This document shows positions 9,646 to 22,187 of a stretch of 64,000 bases of DNA, piece after piece. Within the stretch, counting starts at the first letter, position 1; each line of letters starts with the position of its first letter. Under the pieces are notes generated by a model. The model searched no databases, was not told the origin of the DNA, and saw only the letters and a program-made list of their open reading frames with translations. This DNA is from Podaxis mareebaensis (taxonomy: Eukaryota > Basidiomycota > Agaricomycetes > Agaricales > Agaricaceae): contig JAEUWP010000231.1 in the NCBI GenBank assembly GCA_018524725.1, positions 1 to 64,000 of the forward strand, read 5' to 3'. A program made the translations under genes and the position numbers.

Positions 9646-12600
9646 TCAACTTGCGGGAACAGCCTCCCCAGCATTCGAACTCGTCGCACTTGGCGCGCCT
9701 TTCTTCCTTCCCTTCACCTTCTTCTTCCCGTTCACATTACCCTCACTCTCACCATCCCCTTCCGCCCCCGGTGACGTTTCTGACCGTGCTCCGGCCTTCT
9801 CATAAATCCCACAACTCAACCACGCGAACCACATCATACTCCTCAATTGCAAAACATCCTCCTTCCAAGCTAACCTCTGATTCAACTCCCTAAACTCCCT
9901 CGTCAAACTCTCACACCTCCCAATATTCTCCACGCTCACGAAATCAATCGCCACCTTGACGCAATCCGCCAGATTCGCAACCTGGTGCGCGCACCCCGCA
10001 GGTATAAACACCGCTTCACCAGGGCGCTGATACACCCGATACGACATTACGCCAAACTGGTCGTAGAGCTCTTTGCGTAGTACTTCGTCGAGATAGTGTT
10101 GTTGCGAATGGATGGGGTCGGTTACAGCGGATTGTTTCGGGAATTTCTGACGAAGGAAGGCACGAATTTTATCACTGTCTGAGGCGCGGAAGAGGTCCCA
10201 TGCTGCGCAGCCTGGGCTGCCGTCTGGACTGGACTCGGTATACGTCATGATGTTCACCGCGTCTGCCATATCCATATGCAGCCTTGTGGTTCCTTTACTC
10301 CCTTCACAAAGACTCGAGGCAAGGGCGTTGTACATCTTGGGTCCCAGATCAGGCGCAATCGTGTTCGAAGGGAAGTGCGATCCAACATTGCCTACACCAT
10401 CTCGGCGGACGTAATCAGGCACTGGCACGGCCTCGCTGAAATCCTTGTAGAGCTCTGGGAACGCAGCCTTGAAATCTGTCGAGGGAGGCCAGTCTTTTAG
10501 TTTCCAACACTCGGTCCTTCCTTCGTATTTCCCGAACATGTCGAAGAATTGGCCAACTGTTACGCGTTTATTCGCATCTGTTTGGCATTCGATTATGAGG
10601 CACGTCTGCTCGCCGAAATTCTTCACGAAATACTCCGGTGTCCACGCAATTTTGAACCGTTCCAGACATCCAGTAACGAGAATCGGGTCTCCGTTTTGCC
10701 AGATAGGTGCGAAGACAGAGATAGAGTCACCAGTAGTCACTTCAGCGTATGCGTAGCGCTTGATTTCATGATAGGGCACAGATGCCGTAATTGATGGCAG
10801 GTTCGGGGGCACGTATGCGGGCGAAGCAATTGATCCGTGTCGTGCGAGGGACGGTAAATCATCCTTGTGTATCATCGGTTCTCCAAGGGCAGCAGCAAGT
10901 GCACTCGAATCAGGCGGTGGTGTCGGCACTCCAGCACTTGAACTGGCACTCGTCGAACCGTTCGAACGCGAACTCAACTCCGGCATTCCGTTCACGTGTC
11001 CGTTTGGACTAGGCTCTTGAGGCAGACGAGCGTCCTCCATGAGCAACCTCTCCATCTCCGGAATGGCCTCATCCAGCTCCTCCTTGAAGAACCTCGACAC
11101 CGGGGAAAAGTCCTTGGCCATATGTTCGTTCCTCCTCGTACAGCTCAAGAAGAACGGATTGCTATGCGCATGCTTCTCCCTCCTCGCTTGAAGTGCCGCG
11201 ACTTCGGCTTGATTCGCATTGGGTTTGTCGGTTGTGAGCTCCCTCACTTGTGTGAAGCACTCTGCACAAGCTTCTCGTCCGCACAACCTGCACATCCACG
11301 TACAGGAGAACAAGGATGTCATACAGGTATCTTTTACGATAATGAAACCCGATTGGATGAGTTCCAGAAGATGCATAGGGAAACGAAAGACATGCTCACC
11401 ACACGTCGCTCTAACCTCGCTCTCACGTGGCCGTCGAATCAGCTCTGGGAGTTTGATATGCTCGTACTCCTTCTTGAGGATGGGCAGTAGCGCCTTGGCA
11501 ATACTCAACTAGAGAAGGGCAGGCCAGACAGTCAGACTTCTATTCACCCGTATCCATTCACACCAGAAGCCCCCCCAAAGTGCATGTACTTACTTTCATC
11601 CTCTTGATATGAGCCTCCTTCAGCGGAACGTTCCAACGGGTCGGATAAAGCATTTTGGGGGCATCTTGATACCGGCCTTCCACGAAGCTAATGCCCACAA
11701 TATCACGCTTCTTATCCTTGAGGAAGAACCGGATACCCTGAAAACGGCAGGTGTCGCCAGCCCAGCGCCTAGTGCAAGATACGCAGCGAGGGAATTGTTC
11801 CGCACGATATCGATTTGACATACATCGCGCAAATTGAAGTTCCGGCTGAAGAGGGATTGCGTTTTCAGTGACGAGACCGTTTATCTGTCCACCGTCTCCA
11901 GTGACAATGCGCATGCGTACTAGAGAGATCCGAGGTGAAGTGAGTTTATTACACGTGGAGGTGGAAGGAAGGAGGATAGTAGTGTCGAAATGGTGATATG
12001 AAGGGGTAAGCCGAGAAGAGAAATGAACGGCAATGATGAATGGGCGACAAAGTTGCCAAAAATAAATGAGGGTGGGTGTAAGAGAACTAGGCGATACGTA
12101 CCATTTGGGTCATTTTCTTTTCCATTCTCATTTGATACGGGAGCATATGACACCGTCGGCATCAATTGGACTAGAAGACAAGAAATATATCAGTCCAAAG
12201 TCACAGACTTCCACAGAAGAAAGGGCGCAACGTGAGATGTGGAAACGAACGAAACCGAGACCCCCAAAGTGACATCCAAGTCATTAGGTCACACGCTCGG
12301 GATCCAGACAAAGCAATTTGTGCGGAACTGGGGATACCCACCGTTCTGTGCTGCAATCTGCGCTGCCTTGCTACGTTTCTCGGCGCTATAGCCGCGCCTG
12401 GAAGATCCTGGAAAATATTTGACCAAGTTAGACAACCACGTTGAGTATGGACGTTCTTTCGATCAGAGAAGATAATCAGAAAGCGTGGATGCGTACCTGT
12501 GGATGTCGTAGTACCCTCGCTGGCAGCTTTGGCTTTCCCCTTGGCACGTTTTGGTTGGGGTTCAGCCTGTCCCTCGGAGTCAGGCTGTGATCGTTTCCGA

Positions 12601-13613
12601 GTACTGGGGACCTCTGAGTCAGAGTCCGCATCGGGTCGAGGTTGTGGGTGGGATGTAGGTTGCTCTTGATCCCGCTGCGCAGAAGTCTGCCCTGCCGGAT
12701 GAGTTTGAGGTGTGTGCAAGCTGCGCGGAGAGTATTCAGGTGGACCGGGTGGTTGGGTATACTGCGAGTGGGAAGGGGGCTCCGGAAGGTTAGGAGAGGA
12801 AACCGGAGATTGTTGGGTATAATGAGAGCCGACTGGATGCATGAGGGGCGGGTAGTAAGCTGGTGCGGCGGTGGCACCGTACCGCGCGTCATGTTGTGAA
12901 TGGTGATCAGGTGGCGTTTGTACGTTCTGCGACTGCATCGTTCCGCGCACAGCGAGTCGAACGGAAGCCCGTTCACCGTTCTGCCAGGCTAAATGTACGC
13001 AGAACCGATCAGAACGACGAGCGGGAATAAAAGCGAAAAAGTGAATATTGACCATTTGCACTGGGGAGGGAGGATTGTGACTGATAAGGAGAGTTGTAAG
13101 AATCTAGATCGTAGCCATGAGCTGAATTGTGGAGCCAAGCCGAGCGGTGGAAGACGAACTATGGGAGTGGTAATCACCCGGCAGAGCTAGATGGGTTGGC
13201 AGCGGAGGAACGGTGAGCAACGAAGAGGATGTGACAAGGTGAGGAAAATAATTACCAGTGCGTTCGTCCGAGTACATGGGAGGGTACTGGACGGGGTGGG
13301 TTTGGGGAGGAGAGAGTGGCCAGGAGTTGTGGTGATGGTATGAATGTGAGTGTGATTGATAGTGGTAGTTGTTGTCGAAACGGTGCGGTGTGGAGGGGGA
13401 GTTGCGCATCAGTCGGGGGGCGTGACTGTCAGAATAGATGTGCGGGGCGGGGATGTTCGGATGGTAGTGGCGGGGAGGGGGGTCGGGATGCTTTGGTTGG
13501 ATGGTGGGCTGTGGGATATCCCATGAGGCAGCTCTGAGGGAGTAGTTGTACTCATGCTGTGGGTTGAGGAGGGAGTTGATAGATGCTTTCTTTGAGGGAT
13601 CGTTCGAGTTCAT
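9646..13613 (-). CDS. JmjC-domain histone demethylase-like protein (KDM3/JHDM2 type), 7 exons
   Basis: Phase-consistent exons (minus strand, within a base or two): 13613-13256, 13121-13053, 12988-12497, 12407-12342, 12170-12102, 11919-11594 and 11508-9646, about 1,080 residues. The N-terminal third is Pro/Ser/Tyr/His-rich and probably disordered, starting with a short I-N-S-L-L-N-P motif. Cysteine-rich zinc-finger segments follow (C-V-S-C-T-R-R-W and C-R-L-C-G-R-E-A-C-A-E-C). The C-terminal JmjC domain shows Fe(II) ligands H-x-D (L-H-M-D-M-A-D) and a later H (A-G-C-A-H-Q-V-A-N). The family removes methyl groups from histone H3 lysine 9 using Fe(II) and 2-oxoglutarate in the nucleus. The activity is inferred; exons 1-2 are the least certain. 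Confidence 0.85.
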
Positions 13614-16600
13614 TGGGAGAGATGGGAGAGGACTCGCGGAGAGCTAAGTAGATACTCATTCCTCCTTTTCAGGCTAACATACTCTACACGTGCCCTTCTT
13701 CTCCGTTTTCTCGTAAACCACACCTTCTCACCCCTCCCAATGCAGTCTCTCCTAATATACATAATATTCCGCACACTAGTTCCTTCTCCCTCCATCTCCC
13801 AACCCGTAGCAACACTTCTCCTCAGGCCTCTTCTCTATTGGCCAATTTGTTATTCAGCCGCATTTACTATCTCCGACGACACTCAATTTTGATCTCCTCA
13901 AATTTACTTCACCACATTAGTTCCACCGGATCGACCCATCCGTACTTCTGCCCTTCCCTCCCAACCTCTCAGAGCCACAGACGGACACATCCATTCCCCC
14001 CACCCCTTATGTCCGGATAACTCCTTCGTCTTCTTCGGTCGAGGGCTAAAAAGATAGCAGCCAACTTCCCTGCTGTGCTCGTAAACCAGGTGTCCAGGCG
14101 CTGCGATCCGCTTTTGTACTCGTGATGAACCCGAACAACTCCACGACACACAAACCCGAATTAGATCAAGAACCCAGATCCAACAGTTCGGTCACCATTC
14201 CAAGATCACAGATTAGGCGCTGGATGATTTCATAAGGGGAGGCTAACGTCTAGAACTCTGAATCAGATCCTCAAGCCGCCACCTCGGCATGACCGCCCAA
14301 GCTGTTGTCCCATGCCCCCGCGTCAACGTGCCAGTCTGTCATACGCCTGGACCCACTTGACAGCCTAGCCTATCGCTGATGCTGCCAAAAGAATCTCATA
14401 CCGTGAGGCAGAACACCAACGTACTTTGCTCCTCGCCTTCCTTCGAGCTCTGGACTCAAAGTCTGATATCCACTTCCATCCCCGCGTTAAGGTTTTAAAC
14501 ACTTGTTTCTCGCGCATCCCCAATTGTGCCCATGCCATGCGTATGTAAAGTGATTATGACGACGACGATCCGGCATTGACGGCGAATTGGGAATCCCAAG
14601 CGGTGGCATGACCTTGTCCACGCTTCATCTCCATACACGCACTCTCGACATGCAACTGCGCGGAGTGGTAATTTTGAAGGCATCTTCCGAGTCCGCATTG
14701 GTTCAGGCTCTTCCGGCGCCATTAGACTTCCTCGTACTAATAAATAACTTGCTTCGAAAGGGCACCTGGAGTGGGCTATCCTTCTCCTCTACATCGGAGA
14801 ATCATCGTTCTTGAATCCCTTAAGGGTCCAGTGTCTCAACATCTTTGCGAGGCTTTCATATTACGATCGAGACACAGCAGGGGGCGAACAAAGGAACAAC
14901 TCGAGGCATGCAGTGGCAAATCCCGAACGAATCGTCTCCATCTATGGACCATACCAATTCGGACAACGGTCTTCCCGCTCTCTGGATTTTCTTTCCGCTC
15001 AGAAGGCTGTTGGGAATCTTGCACCATGTCATAGTACCGGCATGTCATCATATCGACAGGTCTGGCAATGCAGGGATGGCAGAAGAAGCTACACATTGCC
15101 AACGAACAAAGGCTCGCGGATATATCTGAACGTTGAATAGGCACTATGTCATTGACAGCGCTGCTTGCCGTGACTAGGGGATGACCACGGGACTTGGGGA
15201 TATTAATCAGGGTCGGACTAGATGTGAAGAGATGACGACTGCATGACGACCTAAGGCGAGCCTGCAGGCGTTTCGTATCTGTGAGCATTTTGTCCATGCG
15301 CCTGGTGGTCGATTCCTGATGGTCATTCGCCAGATGACACATATGAATTGCCATCCCAGTATCCAGTGGCGGGCCAATTAAAGTGACAAATGATATCCAT
15401 ATCTACAGACTCGGGGCTATGTTTCCTCATCGACGTTCTATCAAACGCTCAAATGAACGTTCTTACGCGGGCGGAAATTATCTCCAACGACTGCTGGCAT
15501 AGCCATGAATCATCAACTCTGAACCTCGAACGTTCGAATCAGTCACCTCATTCGCCTTCGTGAGCGCGTCGGGAATGTCCAGGTCCAGCTGACGTTTCTC
15601 TGGAAGTAGCTCGGTTCATTTCATCAAATCTCTTCATTCCGGCCCCGGCCAGTATTTATCCCGCGAGGCGTGTTATCTTTACATAAAACACAGGAGGGCC
15701 ACAGACGATGTCATCGCTGCCCATGATGATAACTTATTGCACCCGCTGCTGAGGAACGCGCGTTCGAAAGTTCATCCCGGCCTGATGATAGACAGGCGCG
15801 AAGCTTTTAGTGTGCCCATGGTTCGCGTTGAGTGCCGGACGTGAGGAATGGATTTGGAGAGACCACTGTCAGACCATTTGTATGTCGAGTTGGACCCACA
15901 GACACCTCCATACCTTCTCGTTATAAACACCGAGGCATCTCCCGCTCTTTCCAATCTGTCAACGCACAAGAGCCAAGGCAGTGTTTCCGCAAACCTGACT
16001 TGGCCCGCGCTCCACCGAATAGAGTTCGTGTATCATAACTCCCCTGCCGAACTTGAGCCAGGGAACATATTGAGAACCAAACTGAATCCGAATCCAAGGC
16101 CATTCAAACTCTCACGTGCATGAGTCTGTAAAAGAGTCTACCTGACTCAAAGAATTGACTTGACAGGGAAACCCTTTGTTCTTTTCAACCCTGATAGTCA
16201 GAACCCCTTCTAACCACAGCCTAATGCGCCGCAACCCATTCCATTACTGGCCAACATCCGCAGCGCCCGGCCAAAATCCAGCACCCGACTTGCCTTGTTA
16301 CCTGCTCTATTATTTCCCAATCTCGCAGTCTCCATATATTATAATCCCCATTTGCAACTCTTCGCCTGCCAGCTTTACGGGTCGATCAAGCTATTCGTCA
16401 TTCTGGTGATATTAATTTGATAAATTGATAAAACCTCAGTTGAGCGGAGGGAAGCATCAACGCCCCGACCGAGCGCTAAGAGTGTATTAAAGACATTGCG
16501 TCTGGGTTCGAGGACGTCGGACGAAGATTTGGTAATGCGCTTGCACCCTCGTAAAAACCCATCTTTCAAGGACGACTTCCAAGAAAAAAATGCCCTTTAG

Positions 16601-17853
16601 ATTTCTGGGACCGCCTGGAGCTGGGTCCAGTACCAGCCGGACGAGGGAAACAAGACGCTGGTCCACGGTGACTCAATTAGTCGCCTATGTGGAACTTTTT
16701 TGTCCTGCTCGCGTTTAACAGCTTGCTTTCCGTATTCGATCCTTCCCTGAATTGGGCCCTCCTGTAACACCAATCCAAGTCGAGGGGAGCCGGCATGAAA
16801 GGGCACGAATTGGCGTTCACCAAGGTCTTTGTGTTCCCAGTCCAAAGGATGACAAGGGCCTTTAGAGTTTCATTCTAGCTAGCTTAAAGGGGTATGCCCA
16901 GGTACGTGCTCCATCGTTACCATGTCTCACCTTTTGTCCCCGAAAGTCTACCCGAGATGTGGGGGTTGAGAAGGTAAATGTTTTGTTGACCGTTGGCTCG
17001 CCAGGGCCATTTATGTCAGGCCAATACGGTAAAACAGTTTTTGCTCGACAAGGCTGGAAGGTGGGACCAGAAATTGCAGTGGGCGTCGATGGATCGGTAG
17101 ACCGGCCCTTTCATATAATGCGGTAATGCGGCCACATGAGATCTGTGGTGGAGAGTTGAACAGAGAGAGAAACAGAGAATCGTCGGGGACAATAAGGTGC
17201 GGGTACGAGGAGAGTTGTTGGATCTATTGGTCTTGAATTACCCCATCCATCTCTTGAACGCGACCGTTTGATATCGTATCCAGCTTAGTGGCTGACGTAG
17301 TTAGCCCCAATGTGAGATTTATCCACGGTTCGTGTTGCTGTTCGAGCCTTCGGGATCACCTCATTTCCTATCGTGATGATTTCATTCCATTCGCGCCCCT
17401 TGAGTTGTATCACCGACCAACATCCGATAGACGGCTCGCACTCATCCCAGCGAAATGTGCGTAATCCTAAGTAGGAACGCTTTGGACTTTCAATGAAATA
17501 GCCACATCACAAGACATCTATGTTTGCATGACGTACTATCCCATTCAAAGGCGCAGATTCACTTCATGTCCCCCCGTTGCCCAGTGCAGTCTAAAGGACG
17601 TGCACGTGCCCGCGTGAGGGCGCGAATAAGCAAAACATGCCGCTTCAATTGTGCTAAATGTAGCGGTTTCGACAGTCGGGATTCGAAGTTGAGACACTCG
17701 GCACAACATCGACATCAGACGGGCTGAACACAGGGCATCCCTTGAAAGTTGTACTGAGGGACTCCAGTCACTACCGCACTCCAGTAACGCGCAGGAATTG
17801 TCCGGTCGTATAAGCATAGTCCATATTTATAGTCGGCAGCTCTCGTTCAATCA
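13614..17853. other. 4.2 kb gene-poor region
   Basis: No reading frame here looks like a conserved protein. The longest (172 codons, minus strand, 14836-15354) has untypical composition and no family resemblance. The region has normal CpG content, so it is not an eroded transposon. I recognise no tRNA, LTR or tandem repeat. It includes the 5' flank of the JmjC gene, with a reverse CCAAT (ATTGG) near 13838, and the 3' flank of the DUF6534-like gene. Confidence 0.5.
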
Positions 17854-19274
17854 TTAAACCTCCTGTAACTTTGTCTCCTTCCCATGCGTTGCCTTCAATT
17901 CCTCCGACACTCGTCCCGGGTGGGGAGCCAGCTCAATAGTGCGCATGCCGTCCCTGATAGACGTCGTCTCGGCTAGGTGGGTATGAGCAAAAGCGATGCC
18001 ATGAGATATGGCTGTGCCTGCATTGCCGCCCGCCACATCTGAGCAACGATAGGACGCGATGTCGAAGTCGGGATGGGATGCATTCCGTCCTCCCGGGATC
18101 GTGAAGCGGTTGTTCAATAAAACGAGTGCAGAGTTGCTGTAGAGCTTGCTGAGGTTGAGACCGGGAATCATGAACTGGCCGTCATTGAAGGGCCCCAAGA
18201 TTGCATAAACAATATATGCGGCGGACATTGCAGCTGTTGATGATTGCAGTTATTTTGGGTATTGGAGACTTTAGCCGAAGAGAAAGAGATACCTGTCAAA
18301 AATCCGGTTTCCAGCAACAGTCGTTTGATTTTAGTGATCGAAACCTGTGTTGTTCTGGACGCTCGTGACAATTGTTTCGAAAGCTGCAGGACGGTTGGGT
18401 GAACTTCAGTGAATGTGCACTGGACTGAAACAGATGCAGGACACACAAAGTAGATCATGTATGCCGCAATGACGACGTCACAAAGTGTTCCAATTGGCGC
18501 CCAAGCCTGCACACAGAGTCTCATGTAAGTGGGCGTTCGGAATTGACTGCGCAGGTTGGGGTCTAGCTCACCAGTCCATCTACGTAAGCCCCCGCCGGAT
18601 GAAGTCCCTTCAGCCGTATCAACGGATTATAGAGCATAGTAGCGGATATAATGCCACAAATGAACTGAAGAAAGGCTAGCTAGAATCAGTCTGTTATGAC
18701 TTTCTCTCAACGTTTGATAATGCTCTCGTCACTGACTACGGACACAACTGTTGTGATTACCTTGCCTCCAGAGATGATATAGATGCGATGTGCATAAAAC
18801 AGTTGTGTAACAACCGCAACTGGACAAATATCAGGAAAAACACGGGAAAAACATAGTGGGAGACCCACGTACCAAGTGCACTGCTGACTGGAATTGTGAG
18901 CCACATGAACCCGAACGTGCGGAGGTCGACGTCTTCATTCAGATTGTTAGTGGCTGGCGTGCAAAAAAGTGTGTAGAAATCCCGAAGAGCAAAGGCAGTT
19001 TGTAAGGTTCCGATGATGTAAACAAAGTATGCGATTGATTTGACCAGCCGTCGGTCATTTGGAAAGGCGAGATAGTAAAGATCTAATAACAAGTCAGGAA
19101 CCTCCAAGGCTTGTATTGGTCTTAACACGCACATATCTGGACAGTCAGGATCCCATAAAGGAAGATGTCCAAGCAATAGGCGAAAAGCTGTGCGTTGCAC
19201 TCGTTAGACACAGTCACATACAGGTAGGAGGTGCTCACGGCGGGTCCAGGCTTAGTCGAAAGGCCATTTGACAT
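17854..19274 (-). CDS. DUF6534-like multi-pass membrane protein (copy A, intact)
   Basis: Multi-exon gene. The start exon is 19274-19239 (M-S-N-G-L-S-T-K-P-G-P-A) followed by a GTGAGC donor. Later exons encode hydrophobic segments with L-Y-G-I-L-T-V-Q-I-Y, Y-Y-L-A-F-P-N-D-R, D-F-Y-T-L-F and W-A-P-I-G-T-L-C-D-V-V-I-A-A. The last exon, about 18236-17854, carries N-S-A-L-V-L-L-N-N-R and a polar tail. This is the pattern of the DUF6534 family, an expanded seven-helix-like family of mushroom fungi of unknown function, presumably at the plasma membrane. Introns of about 50-80 nt fit in phase. CpGs are retained and no stop breaks the exons. A damaged paralogue lies next door (20150-34180). Confidence 0.75.
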
Positions 19275-19840
19275 GCTGGAGCAGGTGGATGTTGTTCAAC
19301 GCTGTTGATGCAAATTTCTGTAGAATCTTTATCTGTTATTTTGTGTGAGTGAATACAAGTTGTGGTTTGTCAACAGGGAGCAAGATGTCCGCACCAATGC
19401 AAGGAAGTTGGGGATGACTATGAAGGCTCCCAGGACTCAGGAGCCATAGCAGTGTATTCGTGGTCATTTTATCTGCCACAAAATAAGCCATCACGTCAAT
19501 GTCAGGCTTCGGGGTCTAAGAAGCACTTCAGTGAATTGTTTTCCATTCTGATCTCAGAATGTGTCATAGTTGCACTGTCAGGTCGGTCACTGTGAGTATT
19601 ATTTCTTGACACTTGGTTGTGGCTATGATGGTAAATATAGAAACAAGCAGTCCATAGACTGTAATAGGTACAACATTGCAATGGAATCTCAAGCTCAAGC
19701 CAAAGAAGAGCACACTGGAAAATCTTGATTACTTCAATGCTATCAGGATTCCTCACTTTTGGCCACTTATCCTCACTACAGATCTTTTGCCCTTCACCCA
19801 GGTGATACAGGTTAGGTGTTGTTGTGGAATGGACTGACAA
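19275..19840 (-). repeat. 5' flank of copy A, duplicated at 34181-34740
   Basis: The sequence upstream of the copy A start is recognisably the same as that upstream of copy B. Shared blocks include the segment about 19485-19515 versus 34385-34415, containing AAATAAGCCATCA and GTCAATGTCA. Similarity continues weakly to about 19830. The duplication therefore included the promoter. In copy B this flank is open for 89 codons (34209-34478, minus strand); in copy A the same frame is broken. CpGs persist to about 19584 and then disappear. Confidence 0.6.
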
Positions 19841-20149
19841 TGGACCACTCTCCTTTCTCATTACTTTGTTTGCCATTCTCTCTATGACTTCACAATCATT
19901 ACTTGAGCATAATGTAGAACAGCCATGTAAACATCCTGTAGCACCTCAGTTTTGTCCACATGAAGACTGATGTGAGTAGCTAGTATACCCAGCATACTAC
20001 ATAGATAACTGACATTTGTTTAGTTCTTTTCTCATTTTTAGGTATCCAATGCATTCAGTTTCACCCACATGTAGACTGAGTTTCTTTTCTTATTTTTAGA
20101 TCACTCTGATCATCTGTCACTCCTTGTTGCATTACAATAGTTGAGTCAT
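19841..20149. other. CpG-free spacer between DUF6534 copies
   Basis: No gene is visible. An imperfect direct repeat is present: a CAGTTT...CCACATG-AGACTGA unit at about 19950 and again at about 20060, each near a TTTTCTTATTTTTAG-like stretch. I find no CG dinucleotide in it. Confidence 0.4.
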
Positions 20150-20658
20150 GCCAACTGTTTTGAAAGCTATAGGGGGTAGTTCAGTATATTTCATCCAGTG
20201 TAGATGGAATGGATGTGGGACACTTACAAAATAAAATATGTTTACTGCAATGACAATATCACAAAGAGCTCCAATTGGTCCTCCAGCCTACCATTAGGGA
20301 TTTGTGTAAACAAATCAATTGTCAAGTGGGAATCAGGTTGGGGACCAACTTGCCAATGAGTTTACATAACTACCCAAGAAATTGTGTTCCCTCAGAATGA
20401 TTTGGTAATTGTAGACCAAAATAGCTGATGTAATGCCACAGATCAACTGAAGAACAGCAAGCTAGAAACAGACTGCTATGACTTCTCTTACCCATTGATA
20501 AAGCCTTTGTCACTCACTGCAGATACAACTGTCATGATTATCTTGCTTCCAGAAATAGTATAGATATGATGTGCATAAAAAATTGTGCAACAACTGCAAC
20601 TGTGTGAATGTCTAACTGTATCAGGGAAAACACAGGAATAACAAAGCAGGGAACCCAT
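20150..20658 (-). pseudogene. DUF6534-like copy B, 3' fragment
   Basis: Aligns by eye with copy A 18360-18860. It includes the segment equivalent to copy A's W-A-P-I-G-T-L-C-D-V-V-I-A exon (about 20225-20290) and the exon encoding I-F-Y-A-H-H-I-Y-T-I-S-G-S-K (about 20540-20610). The last exon of copy A (17854-18236) has no counterpart, so the copy is 3'-truncated. It is interrupted at 20658 by copia A. No CpG remains. Confidence 0.7.
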
Positions 20659-20952
20659 TATTAGATAGCAAACACATAGTGGATATGAACTTATTCTTGT
20701 AGATATTAAGTACATGTTTATTTGTTAAGTACATCACTGTCATAGAGTATATGATGTATTTCCTAATATGGCTAAGTATATATAGCACTGTCCAATGTCA
20801 TGCCACCTCAGACTCATATTCAACAAGTGCTGAGGTGAGCCCACCATTTCCTGCCTGTCTTCTCTATGCTTACTTCTTATGTAGTGTTCTCTTACAGGTA
20901 GCTATGATAATATATAGACTTGTATTTGATGAGTGCTGAGCATTCTCTTACA
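20659..20952 (+). repeat. Copia A 5' LTR
   Basis: Starts TATTAGATAGCAAACAC and ends TCTCTTACA, matching the 3' LTR base for base over long runs. It contains TATATATAG at about 20778 and an internal imperfect duplication of a GACT-TATTT-GAGTGCTGAG unit. Confidence 0.9.
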
Positions 20953-20964
20953 GGTTATGGGCCC
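20953..20964 (+). other. Copia A primer-binding site (half-tRNA iMet type)
   Basis: GGTTATGGGCCC immediately follows the LTR. It is complementary to the anticodon arm of eukaryotic initiator tRNA-Met rather than to a tRNA 3' end. This is the arrangement known for Drosophila copia. The same 12-mer follows the 5' LTR of copia B. Confidence 0.7.
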
Positions 20965-21032
20965 CACCCTTTAATACACCTATTCATTTTTTTCCCTTTT
21001 TCAAACTGTACTCACCCTCACCCTCCCTTAAT

Positions 21033-22187
21033 ATGTCTGCCCTCAGTGACCCCCTCTCCACTGTCCCAATGCTCAAAAAAAACAGGATGAACTGGCTCTT
21101 GTTCTCCCTCAAGTTCAAGCAAATGCTACATAGCAAGCAGCTGTGGGGCCATTTTGATGGCACCAAGCTATGACCTGTTTGTACAAGTGCTGTGAAAGCC
21201 CCTACACCCTCTGGTCTACCTTCAAGCCCTAGCACAGACTCCAAGGCAGTGGCTCAGACAGCTATGCAGGCTTCAACCTCATCATCACTGCAACCCACCC
21301 CAGCTGCCTCTCAACCCCTACTTGGCACTGAGGAAGAGATTGAGAAATAGGACCAGAACAAAGCAATAGCCTGAGTACTACTGGTTCAATGGCTACCCAA
21401 CATGGTCTTCCTCATCATGGAGCAGTTCATGACATGCCACAAAGCTTGGGAGGCTTTGATCCAAGAATTCATGTATTGGAGTGCTGTGAACAAAGTGGAG
21501 ATGAAAGTTAGATTCTTCAATGCCAAGTGTCCAAAGGATGGTGACATACAGGCATTTCTAAATAATCTAAACTACAAGAGGATGGAATTAATGAGTATGG
21601 GGATAGTTATCAGTGATGAGGAGCATATCAGCACAGTCCTGAAGGGCTTACCCTATAACTTAGCTGTCTGGGCATTGAACTAACTATCCCAAGCCTCCCT
21701 ACACCCACACCTAAACCATACCATTCCATCCCTGCAGCTAGCCTGTATGGTGGCTGATGAATGGGATCAAATTTGGATCCACTGAGCCAACCACTCATGA
21801 GCCAGTAGTACAAAGTTGAAGCCAGAATCAGATGAGACCATGTCAGTAGAGGACACACCTAAAGGGAAGAAGCCAAAGAAGGGAAAAGGCAAACAAAAAG
21901 GAAACTGCTATGAATGTGGAGACCCAAATTATTGGAAGCAGGACTGTCCCAAGTGGAAGAAGAAGCAGGAGGAGAAGAAGACATCAAAGGGAGAGGAAGC
22001 AAATGCAGTGGATTCAACTGATTCTGATGAGGCATTCACAGTCTCTAAGGATGAAATCTTCCCCATCTCCTCACTATATGAATCTGGAGATGAAGTATTG
22101 ACTGCCATTGCAAACACTAGCCCTAGTAGAGTCACCAGGATCACCCTGTTTGACTCAGGGGCCAGTCACCACATTTCCCCTTATTGA
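21033..22187 (+). pseudogene. Copia A Gag and start of protease, broken
   Basis: The frame starts at M-S-A-L-S-D (21033), continues through a helical Gag core (about 21400-21680) and reaches a zinc knuckle at 21905-21946. There the ligand histidine is replaced by tyrosine (TAT at about 21930). A Lys/Glu-rich linker follows, then the protease motif D-S-G-A-S-H-H (about 22150). In-frame TGA or other stops occur at about 21170, 21348, 21373, 21680, 21785 and 22185. Confidence 0.8.

Noticed and set aside
9646..13613. Separate small genes in the frames at 11558-11914, 11920-12165, 12201-13061 and 13104-13613
   Set aside because: Their ends coincide with GT-AG borders that join in phase into one JmjC gene, so they are exons, not independent genes.
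14836..15354. 172-codon minus-strand frame in the gene-poor region
   Set aside because: Composition (many Cys, His, Met, Arg) is that of random open sequence; no domain, no splice-linked neighbour exon, and an equally long overlapping frame exists on the other strand.
21000..21260. Minus-strand 86-codon frame over the copia A leader
   Set aside because: Shadow of the plus-strand Gag start in a CpG-free region, where stops are altered on both strands.
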